A DNA stretch of 64,000 nucleotides from Streptomyces xinghaiensis S187 (GCF_000220705.2 NZ_CP023202.1:6230501-6294500), one strand, 5' to 3'; positions 25,546 through 34,151 are shown, counted from the first letter of the stretch. Numbers and translations: made by a program. The notes: a model not told the origin generated them from the sequence alone.

Positions 25546-26892
25546 TCAGCCCCGCCGGTCCGCGCCGAACGGGGCCGGACCCGCGTCCGGGCCGCGGCCG
25601 GCACCGTCCGTGACCCGGTCCGCGCCGAACGGCTCCGACGGGCCCGTCAGACCCCGGGCGGGGCCCTCGCAGCCCTGTGCCGCGGCGATCCCCAGCGCGA
25701 CCAGCACCGTCACCGTCACGAACACCACCAGCCGCTGACGCAGCAGCCGCCGGTCCGGTCCGGGCGCGGGCCGGCGCCCCGTGCCGTTCGTCCGGGCCGG
25801 GGGGCGCGTGCCCGTACCGCGCCCCGCGCGGGACGCGGGGGGCCGCTCACGCGGCACGCGTCTGCCCGCCGGGCGCGCCCCCGAGCGCGGACCGCCGCGC
25901 GACGGAGCCTGGGCCGGCCCGCGAGTGCGGGAAGGGCCCGGAGCCGTGCCCGCCGGTCCGCGCTCCGCGCGCTGCTGCGCCCGGTCGGCGCCGGGGTGCT
26001 CGCCGTGCCGCCCGCCGGGGCGGTCGGCCGGGAGCCGGGAGGGGGCCAGCCGTGCGTCCGGCAGCGGCCCGTGCGTCTCCCGTGCCGCGATCTCCTTCAG
26101 CCGCATGGAGAGCTGAAGGGTCGTCGGCCGCTCCTTGGGGTCCTTGGCCAGGCAGGCCCGGATCAGCGGCGCGAGCGCGTCGTGCACCCCGTGCAGCTGC
26201 GGTTCCTCGTGCACCACCCGGTAGAGCATGACCTCGGAACTGCCCTGCCCGAAGGGCGAGTCGGCGGTCGCGCAGTAGGCGAGCGTGGCACCCAGCGCGA
26301 AGACGTCGGTCGCGGGCGTGACCGCCGCGCCGCGCACCTGTTCGGGCGCCAGGAAGCCCGGGGATCCGACCGCCGTGCCGACATGGGTCAGGGTGCTGGC
26401 GCCGGTCGCCCAGGCGATGCCGAAGTCGATGATCCGCGGGCCCTTGGGGGAGAGCAGGATGTTCGAGGGCTTGAGGTCGCGGTGCACGACGCCCGCCTCG
26501 TGGACGGCCAGCAGCCCCTCCGCGAGGGCCGCCCCGATCGCGGCGGTACGGGCCGCCGACAGCGGGCCTTCCTCGACCACCTTGTCGTGCAGCGACGGCC
26601 CCGGGACGTACTGGGTGGCGAACCACGGCCGCTCCGCCTCCAGATCGGCCGCCACCAGCCGGGCCGTGCAGCCGCCGCGGATCCGGCGGGCCGCGGACAC
26701 CTCGCGCGCGAAGCGGGACCGGAACTCCTGGTCCTCCGCCAGATCCGGCCGGATCACCTTGAGCGCCACCCGCTGACCGCGCTTGTCCGAGCCCAGGTAC
26801 ACCACGCCCATGCCGCCGGCGCCCAGCCGCCGGTGAAGCCTGAACGAGCCGACGACACGCGGGTCCTCGCGCCGGAGCCGCATCATCGCCAT
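25546..26892 (-). CDS. Membrane-anchored Ser/Thr protein kinase (PknB family)
   Basis: The 448-residue kinase has a complete catalytic core: LGAGGMGVVYLG (23-34), the ATP-binding Lys45 in VALKVI, HRDLKPSN with catalytic Asp139, DFG at 156-158, and SPGFLAPEQV. After a long Arg/Pro/Gly-rich linker one transmembrane helix (about 388-408, VVFVTVTVLVALGIAAA) leads to a short external tail in which PFGADR occurs twice. There are no PASTA repeats, so any sensing is not by muropeptide-type PASTA domains. ATG 26892 follows GGGGA. It converges with the methyltransferase gene. Confidence 0.9.
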   Translation of the reverse strand: MAMMRLRREDPRVVGSFRLHRRLGAGGMGVVYLGSDKRGQRVALKVIRPDLAEDQEFRSRFAREVSAARRIRGGCTARLVAADLEAERPWFATQYVPGPSLHDKVVEEGPLSAARTAAIGAALAEGLLAVHEAGVVHRDLKPSNILLSPKGPRIIDFGIAWATGASTLTHVGTAVGSPGFLAPEQVRGAAVTPATDVFALGATLAYCATADSPFGQGSSEVMLYRVVHEEPQLHGVHDALAPLIRACLAKDPKERPTTLQLSMRLKEIAARETHGPLPDARLAPSRLPADRPGGRHGEHPGADRAQQRAERGPAGTAPGPSRTRGPAQAPSRGGPRSGARPAGRRVPRERPPASRAGRGTGTRPPARTNGTGRRPAPGPDRRLLRQRLVVFVTVTVLVALGIAAAQGCEGPARGLTGPSEPFGADRVTDGAGRGPDAGPAPFGADRRG

Positions 26893-27098
26893 GTTCAAAT
26901 CCCCGCTGCCCGGTCGGTCTGACGAGGCACAGCTTACGGATCGGCGGGCCGGAGCGCTCATAGGCCGCGCATACGCCGCACCCGTGAATTGTCAGTGCCG
27001 GGTGGGATCCTGAAGGAGTGGGGGAAGCCGCGCGCACGGCGGTGACCCGGCACGGATGCGCGATCTCAACGGTCCGTCGCAGAAGGGGGTTTGATCCC

Positions 27099-27338
27099 GT
27101 GAAGGGTGACCGCGTGGAGATAGTCGTGGACGCGGGTGACACGACTCGGACGTACGAGATGACGGCCGGCCGGGCCGGCCGCAGGGTGGAGACGGCGGTG
27201 CGCCGGGGCGTGGTGGAGGTGAGTGAAGTCACCCGCAACGGCACGCCGGTGCGCACGGCCCGCTTCATGGCCAACCGGGTTCTCGCCCTGGTGGAGCACC
27301 CGGCCCCGAGGATCGACGAGTCGGAGCGGGGGGAGTGA
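27099..27338 (+). CDS. Small conserved protein of unknown function
   Basis: Using GTG 27099 after AAGGGGG, this is a 79-residue soluble protein (VKGDRVEIVVDAGDTTRTYEM, then RRGVVEVSEVTRNGTPVRTARFMANRVLALVEH). The pattern suggests a small beta-rich fold. It is divergent from the kinase. An in-frame start at 27018 would add 27 Arg-rich residues. I do not recognise a family with known function. Confidence 0.65.
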   Translation: MKGDRVEIVVDAGDTTRTYEMTAGRAGRRVETAVRRGVVEVSEVTRNGTPVRTARFMANRVLALVEHPAPRIDESERGE

Positions 27339-27562
27339 CGGGGGGCATCCCCTCGGGGAACACCCGCACGACCGGCGGCGGATGTCCACCCACAGGAGTA
27401 GCCGGAGGGCCCGGCCGTCATCCTGCGGGAGGCCCGGAATCGATACGAGGGGCTGACGACCGGGCACGGCCGCGCCCCTAATGTTGAAGTCAAGCGGCGG
27501 GCGGACGCACTCGTCCCCCGAGGTCACACGCCCGCCGCTCCGGACATGACAGGAGCGGGGCG

Positions 27563-27796
27563 ATGGCGGGCACAGTCGAGCGAGTGGTCAGCCGAACGCA
27601 CGGGCGCAGAGGGCTCGGCGCGGTCGGGGCCGTCCTGAGGACGCCGCCCGCGGACACCGCCGCCTCCGGCACCCGTCATCCGCTCGTCGCCGCGGCGATG
27701 GTGCTGCCCCTGGCGGTAGTCCTCACCGTGGTTTTCGGCGGCTGGGAGGCCGTCATGACACAGGCGTCGTCCGTGGCTGGACTGCTGGGGCGCTGA
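27563..27796 (+). CDS. Small single-helix membrane protein
   Basis: A 77-residue protein with one hydrophobic segment (HPLVAAAMVLPLAVVLTVVFGGWEAV, about 39-64) preceded by a basic N-terminus. ACAGGAGCGGGGCG before ATG 27563 is a good ribosome-binding site, and a strong terminator follows, which supports a real gene. Function unknown. Confidence 0.6.
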   Translation: MAGTVERVVSRTHGRRGLGAVGAVLRTPPADTAASGTRHPLVAAAMVLPLAVVLTVVFGGWEAVMTQASSVAGLLGR

Positions 27797-27885
27797 CAGC
27801 GCCCCGGACCCCGGGAGAGCGGCCCGGGACGGGGAAACTCCGGCCTGCATCACCCCGTGGGGACGGGGGTACGGCGGACGGCACG

Positions 27886-27918
27886 AACGCCCGGACAGCG
27901 GGGAGCTGTCCGGGCGTT
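27886..27918 (+). terminator. Strong terminator hairpin
   Basis: AACGCCCGGACAGC pairs perfectly with GCTGTCCGGGCGTT around GGGGA, followed by a short T/G run. Confidence 0.8.
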
Positions 27919-28341
27919 GTGTTGCCCGGCCACGGCCCCGGCCCGCCCCGGCGCACGGGCAGGCGGACCGGCCGCGAGCGACCGGCTCCGCGGCGCCGCG
28001 CGCCCGCAGGCCCGGAGGAGGGGCCGAGCGGTGGTTCTCCCGCCCGGGCCCGCACGCGCGAGGGCCCACCGGCCTGCGGGGCGGCCGCCCCGCTCACCGT
28101 CTCCACGCCCTCGGGCCGGCCGCCCGCCTCCGCCCGGCACGGAATCGGGCCGCCCCACCGGAGCGCGGCCGGCCCGGGCGGAAGGAGGTTCCCGAGCCGG
28201 AGGCGGAGAGCGTGGGAGCCGCCGGCCCGTCGCACGGCCCCGGTACGGCGGGGTACGTTGCGCGCGACGGCCCGGTACGGAGCAGCGCGGCCGCGGACAC
28301 GCGGGCCCGCGCCGGGTCCGTGAGGGGGCAGGGGGCAGCGC
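27919..28341. other. Intergenic region without a supported gene
   Basis: About 420 bases of very GC-rich DNA. Open frames exist on both strands but have no ribosome-binding sites or recognisable protein features. TACGGCGGGGTACGTTGCG near 28248-28263 could hold a promoter for the phosphotransferase gene. Confidence 0.5.
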
Positions 28342-29595
28342 ATGACCGGGTCACTCGCCGGTGAACTCGCCGGCATCGCCGCACGGGCCGCGACGCGGCC
28401 TCCGGCCGGTCCGGAGCCCGGAGCGCCCGGGCCGCCGGGGAGCGCGGTCCCGCGCCCGCGTGACGGCAGTGCCCACGGTGCCGGGAGCCCGGGCTTCCCC
28501 GACGGCACCGGAAGCACCGCGAGCACCGACGGCCCCGGCAGCACCGACGGCCCCGGCAGCACCGGCGGCGCCAGCGGCACCGGGGACAGCGGGAGCACCG
28601 GGAGCGCGGGCGATCCCGGCGACGCGGGCCGGCCCGTCGTCCTCGCCGACCGCCCGGACGGCACCGTGGTCCGGCTCGGCTCCGTCGTCGCCAAGGCCCA
28701 CCCCGCCGACAGCGACCGCCAAGCCCTGGCCGTACGCCTCGGCATCGCCGCTCACCCCCTCCTCGACGGGATCCTCCTCGCCCCGCTGCCGGTCCCCGCG
28801 GAGCCCCCGGAGCCCGGCCGGACCCCGTCCCCTTCCCCGGGCCGGACCCCGCCCCCGGTCTCCGCCCTTCTGACGGAGCTGCGCGGCGGCCGCCCCGCCA
28901 CCCTCTGGCCGCACGGCCTCCCGGTGTCCCCGGACGATCCGGACGCCGCGCCCTGGGAGGAGACGGCGGCCCTGCTCGCCCGGCTCCACGCCGTACCGCC
29001 GGGCCCGCTGCCCGGCCCGGTTCCGCCCGTGCACGGCCCCGCCAAGGTCGCGACGGCGCTGCGGCGGCTGCGGGGCGTGCCGCCCTCCCCCGGGGCCGCC
29101 GCCGTCCTGCGGGCGGCCGGGCGGCTGCCGGCCTGGGCGCGCGGCGAGGAGCCGCCGCCCGGCGGCGCGGCGGGCCACACCCTCTGCCACGGCGACCTCC
29201 ACCTCGGCCAGCTCGTCCGGAGCCCCGCCCCCGGCGGCCCCTGGCTGCTGATCGACGTGGACGACCTGGGCCTCGGCCCGCCGGTGTGGGACCTCGCCCG
29301 CCCCGCCGCCTGGTACGCCACGGGCCTGCTCGCCCCGGAGGACTGGACCCGCTTCCTCGGCGCCTACCGGTCCGCGGGGGGCCCCGCCCTGCCCGCCGGG
29401 GGCGACCCGTGGCCGTATCTCGACGTGCCCGCCCGGGCGTTGACGGTCCAGTCGGCGGCCCAGGCGCTGGCCAAGGCCGCGGCGGGGCGCCGGGCGCTCG
29501 ACGAGCCGGAAGAGGCGCTGGTCGACGCCTGCGCGCGGATGGCCGGGTTCCCGGTGGAACCCCCGGCCGGGGCCCGGGCGTCCGTCGTAGGGTGA
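28342..29595 (+). CDS. Aminoglycoside-phosphotransferase-like kinase
   Basis: A 417-residue small-molecule kinase of the APH/choline-kinase superfamily. The catalytic loop is HGDLHLGQL (about 283-291), and LLIDVDDLGLGPPVWDLARP supplies the metal-binding Asp of the DxD/DFG-like segment; VVAKAHP is a likely ATP-lysine strand. Residues about 50-95 are a Ser/Thr/Gly/Asp/Pro stretch with STDGPG repeats, probably a disordered insertion. Although the family includes resistance enzymes, most streptomycete members like this act on unknown metabolites, so no resistance role should be assumed. Confidence 0.82.
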   Translation: MTGSLAGELAGIAARAATRPPAGPEPGAPGPPGSAVPRPRDGSAHGAGSPGFPDGTGSTASTDGPGSTDGPGSTGGASGTGDSGSTGSAGDPGDAGRPVVLADRPDGTVVRLGSVVAKAHPADSDRQALAVRLGIAAHPLLDGILLAPLPVPAEPPEPGRTPSPSPGRTPPPVSALLTELRGGRPATLWPHGLPVSPDDPDAAPWEETAALLARLHAVPPGPLPGPVPPVHGPAKVATALRRLRGVPPSPGAAAVLRAAGRLPAWARGEEPPPGGAAGHTLCHGDLHLGQLVRSPAPGGPWLLIDVDDLGLGPPVWDLARPAAWYATGLLAPEDWTRFLGAYRSAGGPALPAGGDPWPYLDVPARALTVQSAAQALAKAAAGRRALDEPEEALVDACARMAGFPVEPPAGARASVVG

Positions 29596-29658
29596 ACCCA
29601 CTCATCGACGGGGGCGGCCCCGGCGGTGCCGACGGACTCGCGAGGAGCTGAGCCGATC

Positions 29659-29952
29659 ATGCAGTGTCCCAAGTGCCATGCGCCGATGCACACGTACAAC
29701 CGCAACGGTGTGCAGATCGAGCAGTGCAGCGGTTGCCGGGGGATCTTCCTCGACTACGGGGAGCTGGAGTCGCTGACCCGGCTGGAGTCGCAGTGGTCCC
29801 AGCAGGCCCCGCCGCCCGGCCCCGCGCCGCAGGGCTACCCGGCCGGCCCCGCCCCGGCCGCGCCCGCCTGGGGCGCCCAGCACCACGGCGGCCACGGGCA
29901 CTACGGACACCGCCGGCAGAAGAGCTTCGGCCGGATGCTCTTCTCCTCCTGA
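29659..29952 (+). CDS. TFIIB-type zinc-ribbon protein
   Basis: A 97-residue protein. The first 42 residues are a zinc ribbon (CPKCHAPM, then CSGCRGIFLDYGELESL) matching the zf-TFIIB family. A Pro/Gly/Ala-rich linker and a His-rich stretch (HHGGHGHYGHRR) follow, ending in the conserved-looking RMLFSS. Start ATG 29659 lies after GAGGAG; three upstream codons in frame also include an ATG at 29626. Function unknown; the His-rich part may bind metal. Confidence 0.85.
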   Translation: MQCPKCHAPMHTYNRNGVQIEQCSGCRGIFLDYGELESLTRLESQWSQQAPPPGPAPQGYPAGPAPAAPAWGAQHHGGHGHYGHRRQKSFGRMLFSS

Positions 29953-29983
29953 GCCTCCGGGGCCATCCCGGAGAACGGCCAAC

Positions 29984-30020
29984 GACCGAGGGCCGGAGCT
30001 GTCGGCTCCGGCCCTCGGTC
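29984..30020. terminator. Bidirectional terminator between zinc-ribbon gene and tRNA cluster
   Basis: GACCGAGGGCCGGAGC pairs perfectly with GCTCCGGCCCTCGGTC (16 bp, loop TGTCG). It ends nine bases before the last tRNA. Confidence 0.85.
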
Positions 30021-30028
30021 CTGCGGTG

Positions 30029-30100
30029 TGGACGATACTGGGATTGAACCAGTGACCTCTTCCGTGTCAGGGAAGCGCTCTCCCGCTGAGCTAATCGTCC
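30029..30100 (-). tRNA. tRNA-Val(GAC), copy 3 in transcription order
   Basis: 72-base cloverleaf with acceptor GGACGAT/ATCGTCC, D-arm TAGCTCAGCGGGAGAGC, anticodon loop CTGACAC (anticodon GAC) and T-arm CTGGTTCAATCCCAG. CCA is not encoded. Confidence 0.96.
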
Positions 30101-30112
30101 GGGTTTACGGCG

Positions 30113-30184
30113 TGCGCGATACTGGGATTGAACCAGTGACCTCTTCCGTGTCAGGGAAGCGCTCTCCCGCTGAGCTAATCGCGC
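30113..30184 (-). tRNA. tRNA-Val(GAC), copy 2, with altered acceptor stem
   Basis: Body identical to the neighbouring copies, but the acceptor stem is GCGCGAT/ATCGCGC instead of GGACGAT/ATCGTCC, with pairing kept on both sides. CCA is not encoded. Confidence 0.96.
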
Positions 30185-30253
30185 GGGGCGGCCCGGCGCC
30201 GTCCGGTGGACGGCGGCGGAGCCGCGGGTGGTACGGGGTCCCGGGGGACCCGG

Positions 30254-30325
30254 TGGACGATACTGGGATTGAACCAGTGACCTCTTCCGTGTCAGGGAAG
30301 CGCTCTCCCGCTGAGCTAATCGTCC
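30254..30325 (-). tRNA. tRNA-Val(GAC), copy 1
   Basis: Identical over all 72 bases to the copy at 30029-30100, which points to a recent duplication or gene conversion. Anticodon GAC. Confidence 0.96.
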
Positions 30326-30326
30326 G

Positions 30327-30397
30327 AGGTGGAGACGGGATTTGAACCCGTGTAGACGGCTTTGCAGGCCGTTGCCTCGCCTCTCGGCCACTCCACC
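30327..30397 (-). tRNA. tRNA-Cys(GCA)
   Basis: 71-base gene with acceptor GGTGGAG/CTCCACC, U discriminator (expected for tRNA-Cys), anticodon loop CTGCAAA (GCA) and T-arm GGGTTCAAATCCC. One base separates it from the next tRNA-Val. Confidence 0.95.
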
Positions 30398-30427
30398 AGG
30401 CGGGGACCAGGGACGATCCCCACTTCG

Positions 30428-30500
30428 AGCGGACGACGAGATTCGAACTCGCGACCCTCACCTTGGCAAGGTGATGCTCTACCAACTGAGCCACGTCCGC
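30428..30500 (-). tRNA. tRNA-Gly(GCC)
   Basis: 73-base gene, first of the five in transcription order, with acceptor GCGGACG/CGTCCGC, anticodon loop TTGCCAA (GCC) and T-arm GCGAGTTCGAACTCGT. Confidence 0.95.
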
Positions 30501-30674
30501 ACGGTTTCCCCGGATCACTCCGGGAGCCACCCTGTCCCCGGCCCGCTTGCGCGTTCCGGCGACGTGTCGAACTCTAGCGGATTCCCGGGCCAGCTCAAAT
30601 TCCGTTTGCCCAGCGTGCTGCGCTCATCACCGGCGGGGAGGGCCGGACGGCCCGCCGGCCATAGAATCGCACCC

Positions 30675-31784
30675 GTGTCCGACCTCGTCCCTCTGGCCCG
30701 CTTCGGCGGATTCGTCGCCGCTGACCTGCGCGACGTCACCGGCGACCCCGCGGCCCTGGAATCCGGTGGCTTCTGGGCGGTGGTGGCCGGCTTCGAGGGC
30801 GGACTGGTCTGCGCCCGCTTCGGCGACGTACGGCCCGCGCCCCCGCCGGCGCCCGCCCCGGCAGCCTGGCGCGGACCCGCGCCGGGGGAGTGGACCTCCT
30901 CCCTGGACCGGGACGGCTACCTCGCCGGTGTCCGCCGTATCCGGGAGCACATCGCCGCGGGCGAGGTCTACCAGGCCAACCTCTGCCGGGTGCTCTCCGC
31001 ACCGCTGCCCGACCCCGCCACGGCCGACATCGACGCCCTCACGGCGCTGCTGGCCCGCGGCAACCCGGCCCCGTACGCGGGCACCGTGCGGCTGCCCGCA
31101 CACGGTGTGGAGATCGCCACCGCCTCGCCCGAACTCTTCCTGCGCCGGAACGGCCGCACCGTGGAGTCGGGGCCGATCAAGGGCACCGGCCGCACCGCCG
31201 CCGATCTGCTGGAGAAGGACCACGCCGAGAACGTCATGATCGTGGACCTGGTCCGCAACGACCTCGGGCGGGTCTGCGCCACCGGCTCCGTGACCGTGCC
31301 CGGGCTGTGCGCCGTCGAGGCCCACCCGGGCCTGGTGCACCTCGTCTCCACGGTGCGCGGTGAACTGGCCGGCGGCGCGGGCTGGCCCGAACTCCTGGAC
31401 GGCACCTTCCCGCCCGGCTCCGTCACCGGGGCCCCCAAGTCCAGCGCGCTGCGGATCATCGAGGAGCTGGAGACGGCACCCCGCGGCCCGTACTGCGGCG
31501 GCATCGGCTGGGTCGACGCGGACCGCGGCACCGGCGAACTGGCCGTCGGCATCCGCACCTTCTGGATCGACCGCGAGGCCCCCGGCGGCCCGCTGCTGCG
31601 CTTCGGCACCGGCGCGGGCATCACCTGGGGCTCCGACCCCGAGCGCGAGTGGGCCGAGACCGAACTCAAGGCACGCCGGCTGCTCGCGATAGCGTCGGAG
31701 AGGCCGGGGAAACCGGAGGAAGCGGGACAACCGCAGGACGCGGAGCACACCGCGGCCCGGGGAACGCGAGGAGAGACACTGTGA
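30675..31784 (+). CDS. pabB: Aminodeoxychorismate synthase component I-like, chorismate-binding
   Basis: A 369-residue enzyme of the PabB/TrpE family that aminates chorismate for p-aminobenzoate. The chorismate-binding domain has IAAGEVYQANLCRVL, ASPELFLRRNGRTVESGPIKGTGRT, VMIVDLVRNDLGRVC and GSVTGAPKSSALRIIEELE, all diagnostic. It lacks most of the N-terminal half of full PabB and must take ammonia from a glutaminase elsewhere. GTG 30675 is the best start. It overlaps the next gene by GTGA; that gene is a 4-amino-4-deoxychorismate lyase homologue, which supports folate over tryptophan or an antibiotic pathway. Confidence 0.9.
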   Translation: MSDLVPLARFGGFVAADLRDVTGDPAALESGGFWAVVAGFEGGLVCARFGDVRPAPPPAPAPAAWRGPAPGEWTSSLDRDGYLAGVRRIREHIAAGEVYQANLCRVLSAPLPDPATADIDALTALLARGNPAPYAGTVRLPAHGVEIATASPELFLRRNGRTVESGPIKGTGRTAADLLEKDHAENVMIVDLVRNDLGRVCATGSVTVPGLCAVEAHPGLVHLVSTVRGELAGGAGWPELLDGTFPPGSVTGAPKSSALRIIEELETAPRGPYCGGIGWVDADRGTGELAVGIRTFWIDREAPGGPLLRFGTGAGITWGSDPEREWAETELKARRLLAIASERPGKPEEAGQPQDAEHTAARGTRGETL

Positions 31785-32605
31785 AGATCTGGCTGGGCGG
31801 GAAACTGCGGGACGCGGACGACGCGCGCGTCTCCGTACTCGACCACGGACTCACCGTCGGCGACGGCGTGTTCGAGACCCTCAAGGCCCAGAACGGCCGG
31901 GCCTTCGCCGTCAGCCGCCACCTCGACCGGCTGGCCGTGTCCGCCCGCGGTCTCGGCCTGCCGGAGCCCGACCGCGACGAGGTCCGGCACGCCTGCGAGG
32001 CGGTGCTCGCCGCCAACCCCCTGCCCTACGGCCGGCTGCGGATCACCTACACCGGCGGGCTCTCCCCGCTCGGCTCCGACCGCGGCACCGCCCGGCCGAC
32101 CCTGGTCGTCGCCCTCGGCGAGGCCAAGCCCTCGCCCGACAGCACGGCCGTGATCACCGTGGACTGGGTCCGCAACGAGCGCGGCGCCCTCACCGGCCTC
32201 AAGACCACCTCGTACGCGGAGAACGTCCTGGCGCTGGCCCGCGCCCGCGAACAGGGCGCGTCGGAGGCCTTGTTCGCCAACACCGTGGGGCAGCTCTGCG
32301 AGGGCACCGGCTCCAACGTCTTCGTGGTCCTCGACGGCGTCCCGCACACCCCGCCGCTCTCCTCCGGCTGCCTCGCCGGGATCACCCGCGCCCTGACCGC
32401 CGAGTGGACCGGCGCGCGGGAGACCGAGCTGCCGATGGACGTCCTGGACCGGGCCGAGGAGATCTTCCTGACCTCCACGCTCCGTGACGTCCAGGCCGTG
32501 CACCGGGTCGGCGACCGGACGCTGCCCGGCGCCCCCGGACCGGTCACGGCCAAGGCGATGCGGGTCTTCGCGGAACGCTCGGCGGCCGACCCGGACCCGG
32601 CCTGA
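31781..32605 (+). CDS. pabC: 4-amino-4-deoxychorismate lyase-like class IV PLP enzyme
   Basis: A 274-residue fold-IV PLP enzyme that releases pyruvate from aminodeoxychorismate to yield p-aminobenzoate. VSVLDHGLTVGDGVFETLKA near the N-terminus and GLKTTSYAENVLALARA with the PLP lysine are typical; EALFANTVGQLCEGTGSNVFVVLDG and SSGCLAGITR follow. The GTG start overlaps the pabB stop by four bases. Branched-chain or D-amino acid aminotransferases share the fold, but the pairing with pabB decides the call. Confidence 0.9.
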   Translation: MKIWLGGKLRDADDARVSVLDHGLTVGDGVFETLKAQNGRAFAVSRHLDRLAVSARGLGLPEPDRDEVRHACEAVLAANPLPYGRLRITYTGGLSPLGSDRGTARPTLVVALGEAKPSPDSTAVITVDWVRNERGALTGLKTTSYAENVLALARAREQGASEALFANTVGQLCEGTGSNVFVVLDGVPHTPPLSSGCLAGITRALTAEWTGARETELPMDVLDRAEEIFLTSTLRDVQAVHRVGDRTLPGAPGPVTAKAMRVFAERSAADPDPA

Positions 32606-32687
32606 CCCGCACCCCTCCGGCCCGCACCCGGCCGGCCCCGGCCCGGTCCGCGGCCGGTCCGTGCGGAACTCCGGCCCGCACGACGGG

Positions 32688-32718
32688 TGACGCCGGGCCT
32701 TCGCGCCCGGTACAAAAT
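32688..32718 (+). promoter_or_regulatory. Promoter for a probably leaderless GNAT mRNA
   Basis: TGACGC (32688-32693) and TACAAAAT (from 32711) are 17 bases apart, and the ATG at 32723 follows the -10 by only a few bases. There is no Shine-Dalgarno, so the transcript probably begins at or next to the start codon. Confidence 0.55.
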
Positions 32719-32722
32719 CTTG

Positions 32723-33559
32723 ATGACGACAACTCTGCGGCCCACGGGGCCGGAACGGCGCGACCGCGACGGCTCACGCGCCCGCGGCTACGAGGTCTGC
32801 GTCAACAGCCGCCCCGTGGGCACCGTCGGCCTCACCGCGGACGCCCGGCCCGGCTCCGTGGGCCGTATCGAGGGGCTGCGCATCGCCGTGCCCGACCGGC
32901 GGCGCGGGCGCGGCACCGTGGCCGTGCTGGCCGCCGAGGAGGTGCTGCGCGGCTGGGGCTGCGTCCGTACGGAGATCGCCGTGCCGGAGTCGTCCGGCGC
33001 GGCCCTGCGGATGGCGGAGGCCCTCGGCTACACCGAGTTCGCCCGTAATCTGCGCAAGCGGGTCCCCGCGGAGCCCCCGCCCCTCCCGGCGGGCAGCGAG
33101 GGCCGCCCGATGAACGCCACCGAGTTCGCCGCCTGGCAGCAGCAGTCCCGGGAGACCTACGCGCGCCTGCTGACCGGCCGCGGTGTCCCGGAGGAGCGGG
33201 CCCGCGCCGTGGCCGGGGCGGACCACGCGCGGCTGCTGCCGGACGGGGTCCGCACCCCGGAGACCCTGCTGCGCGTCCTCTCCCACGAGGGCACGGACGC
33301 GGGCGTGCTCTGGCTCGGGCTGGGCGAGCGGGCCCCGGAGGGCTTCGACGCCTACGTCTACGAGGTCGAGGTGGTGGAGGGGCTGCGGGGCCGGGGCCAC
33401 GGCCGGTCCCTGATGCTCCTGGCCGAACGGGAGTGCCGGGCGGCCGGGGCGGGGACCCTCGGCCTGCGCGTCTTCACGGACAACACCCCGGCCCTCCGCC
33501 TCTACACCTCCCTCGGCTACGAGACGGCCCGCCACCTCCTCACCAAGCCCCTGCTCTGA
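32723..33559 (+). CDS. Two-domain GNAT acetyltransferase
   Basis: The 278-residue protein has two GNAT folds. The first (about 20-115) has VGRIEGLRIAVPDRRRGRGTVAVLAAEEVL and SSGAALRMAEALGYTEFARNL. The second (about 130-278) has VYEVEVVEGLRGRGHGRSLMLLAE and FTDNTPALRLYTSLGYE. Both retain the acetyl-CoA loop, the second more canonical (RGRGHG). Tandem GNATs of this kind resemble mycothiol synthase in layout, but I see no specific MshD hallmark, so the substrate stays open. ATG 32723 directly follows a -10 box. Confidence 0.83.
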   Translation: MTTTLRPTGPERRDRDGSRARGYEVCVNSRPVGTVGLTADARPGSVGRIEGLRIAVPDRRRGRGTVAVLAAEEVLRGWGCVRTEIAVPESSGAALRMAEALGYTEFARNLRKRVPAEPPPLPAGSEGRPMNATEFAAWQQQSRETYARLLTGRGVPEERARAVAGADHARLLPDGVRTPETLLRVLSHEGTDAGVLWLGLGERAPEGFDAYVYEVEVVEGLRGRGHGRSLMLLAERECRAAGAGTLGLRVFTDNTPALRLYTSLGYETARHLLTKPLL

Positions 33560-33626
33560 CCCGGCCGGTCCGCCCGGTCCCCCCGGTCCGCCCGCCGACC
33601 GCGCCGGACCGGCGGGACCGGGCGGT

Positions 33627-34151
33627 TCAGGCGGCGTCCCCGTCCTCCGCGAGCAGCCGGTCCGCGATCTCCTCGACGCGCTCCCGCAGCCCCTCCTGGC
33701 TCCGGCCGCCGTCCAGCCGCTCACCGCCGATCACATACGTCGGTGTGCCGGTCACCCCGATCGCCTTGCCCTCCGCCTGGTCGGCGTCCACGATCAGCAT
33801 GTGCCGGCCGTCGACCAGCGCGGTGTCCATCTCCTCGGCGTCCAGGCCGAGTTCGCGGGCGACCTCGACGAGCAGCGGCTCACCGCGCCGTCCCAGCTCC
33901 TCGGCGCGTTCCAGGACGGCCTCGGCGTAGCGCCGGCCCTGCCCCTGGGCGGCCGCCTCCTCGGCGGCCTGGGCCGCGGCGTGGGAGTGCCGGTGCTTGT
34001 CCAGGGGGAAGTGGCGCAGCCGGGTCACGAGCGCGTCGCCGTAGCGGGCGCGCAGGGCGCGGAGGTCCGCCAGGGCGGTGCGGCAGTCGGGGCACTGCAG
34101 TTCGCACCAGACGTCGAGGACGACGGTGCGGCCGGTGGTGGTGTCCATCAT
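33627..34151 (-). CDS. DsbA/FrnE-like thioredoxin-fold protein
   Basis: A 174-residue cytoplasmic thioredoxin-fold protein with active site CPDC at 20-23 in WCELQCPDCRTALADL, a helical insertion (PLDKHRHSHAAAQAAEEAAAQ) and the cis-proline loop GVTGTPTYVIGG. That is the DsbA/FrnE arrangement for dithiol oxidation, reduction or isomerisation. There is no signal peptide. Two consecutive ATGs (34151, 34148) follow GGGAGA; either could be used. Confidence 0.85.
   Translation of the reverse strand: MMDTTTGRTVVLDVWCELQCPDCRTALADLRALRARYGDALVTRLRHFPLDKHRHSHAAAQAAEEAAAQGQGRRYAEAVLERAEELGRRGEPLLVEVARELGLDAEEMDTALVDGRHMLIVDADQAEGKAIGVTGTPTYVIGGERLDGGRSQEGLRERVEEIADRLLAEDGDAA

Noticed and set aside
28342..29595. 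Aminoglycoside resistance gene
   Set aside because: The fold is shared with many metabolic kinases, and nothing specific to resistance enzymes or a biosynthetic cluster is present.
30029..30500. tRNA cluster as the attachment site of an integrated element
   Set aside because: No integrase, excisionase or duplicated tRNA 3' fragment is present nearby; the flanks are ordinary chromosomal genes.
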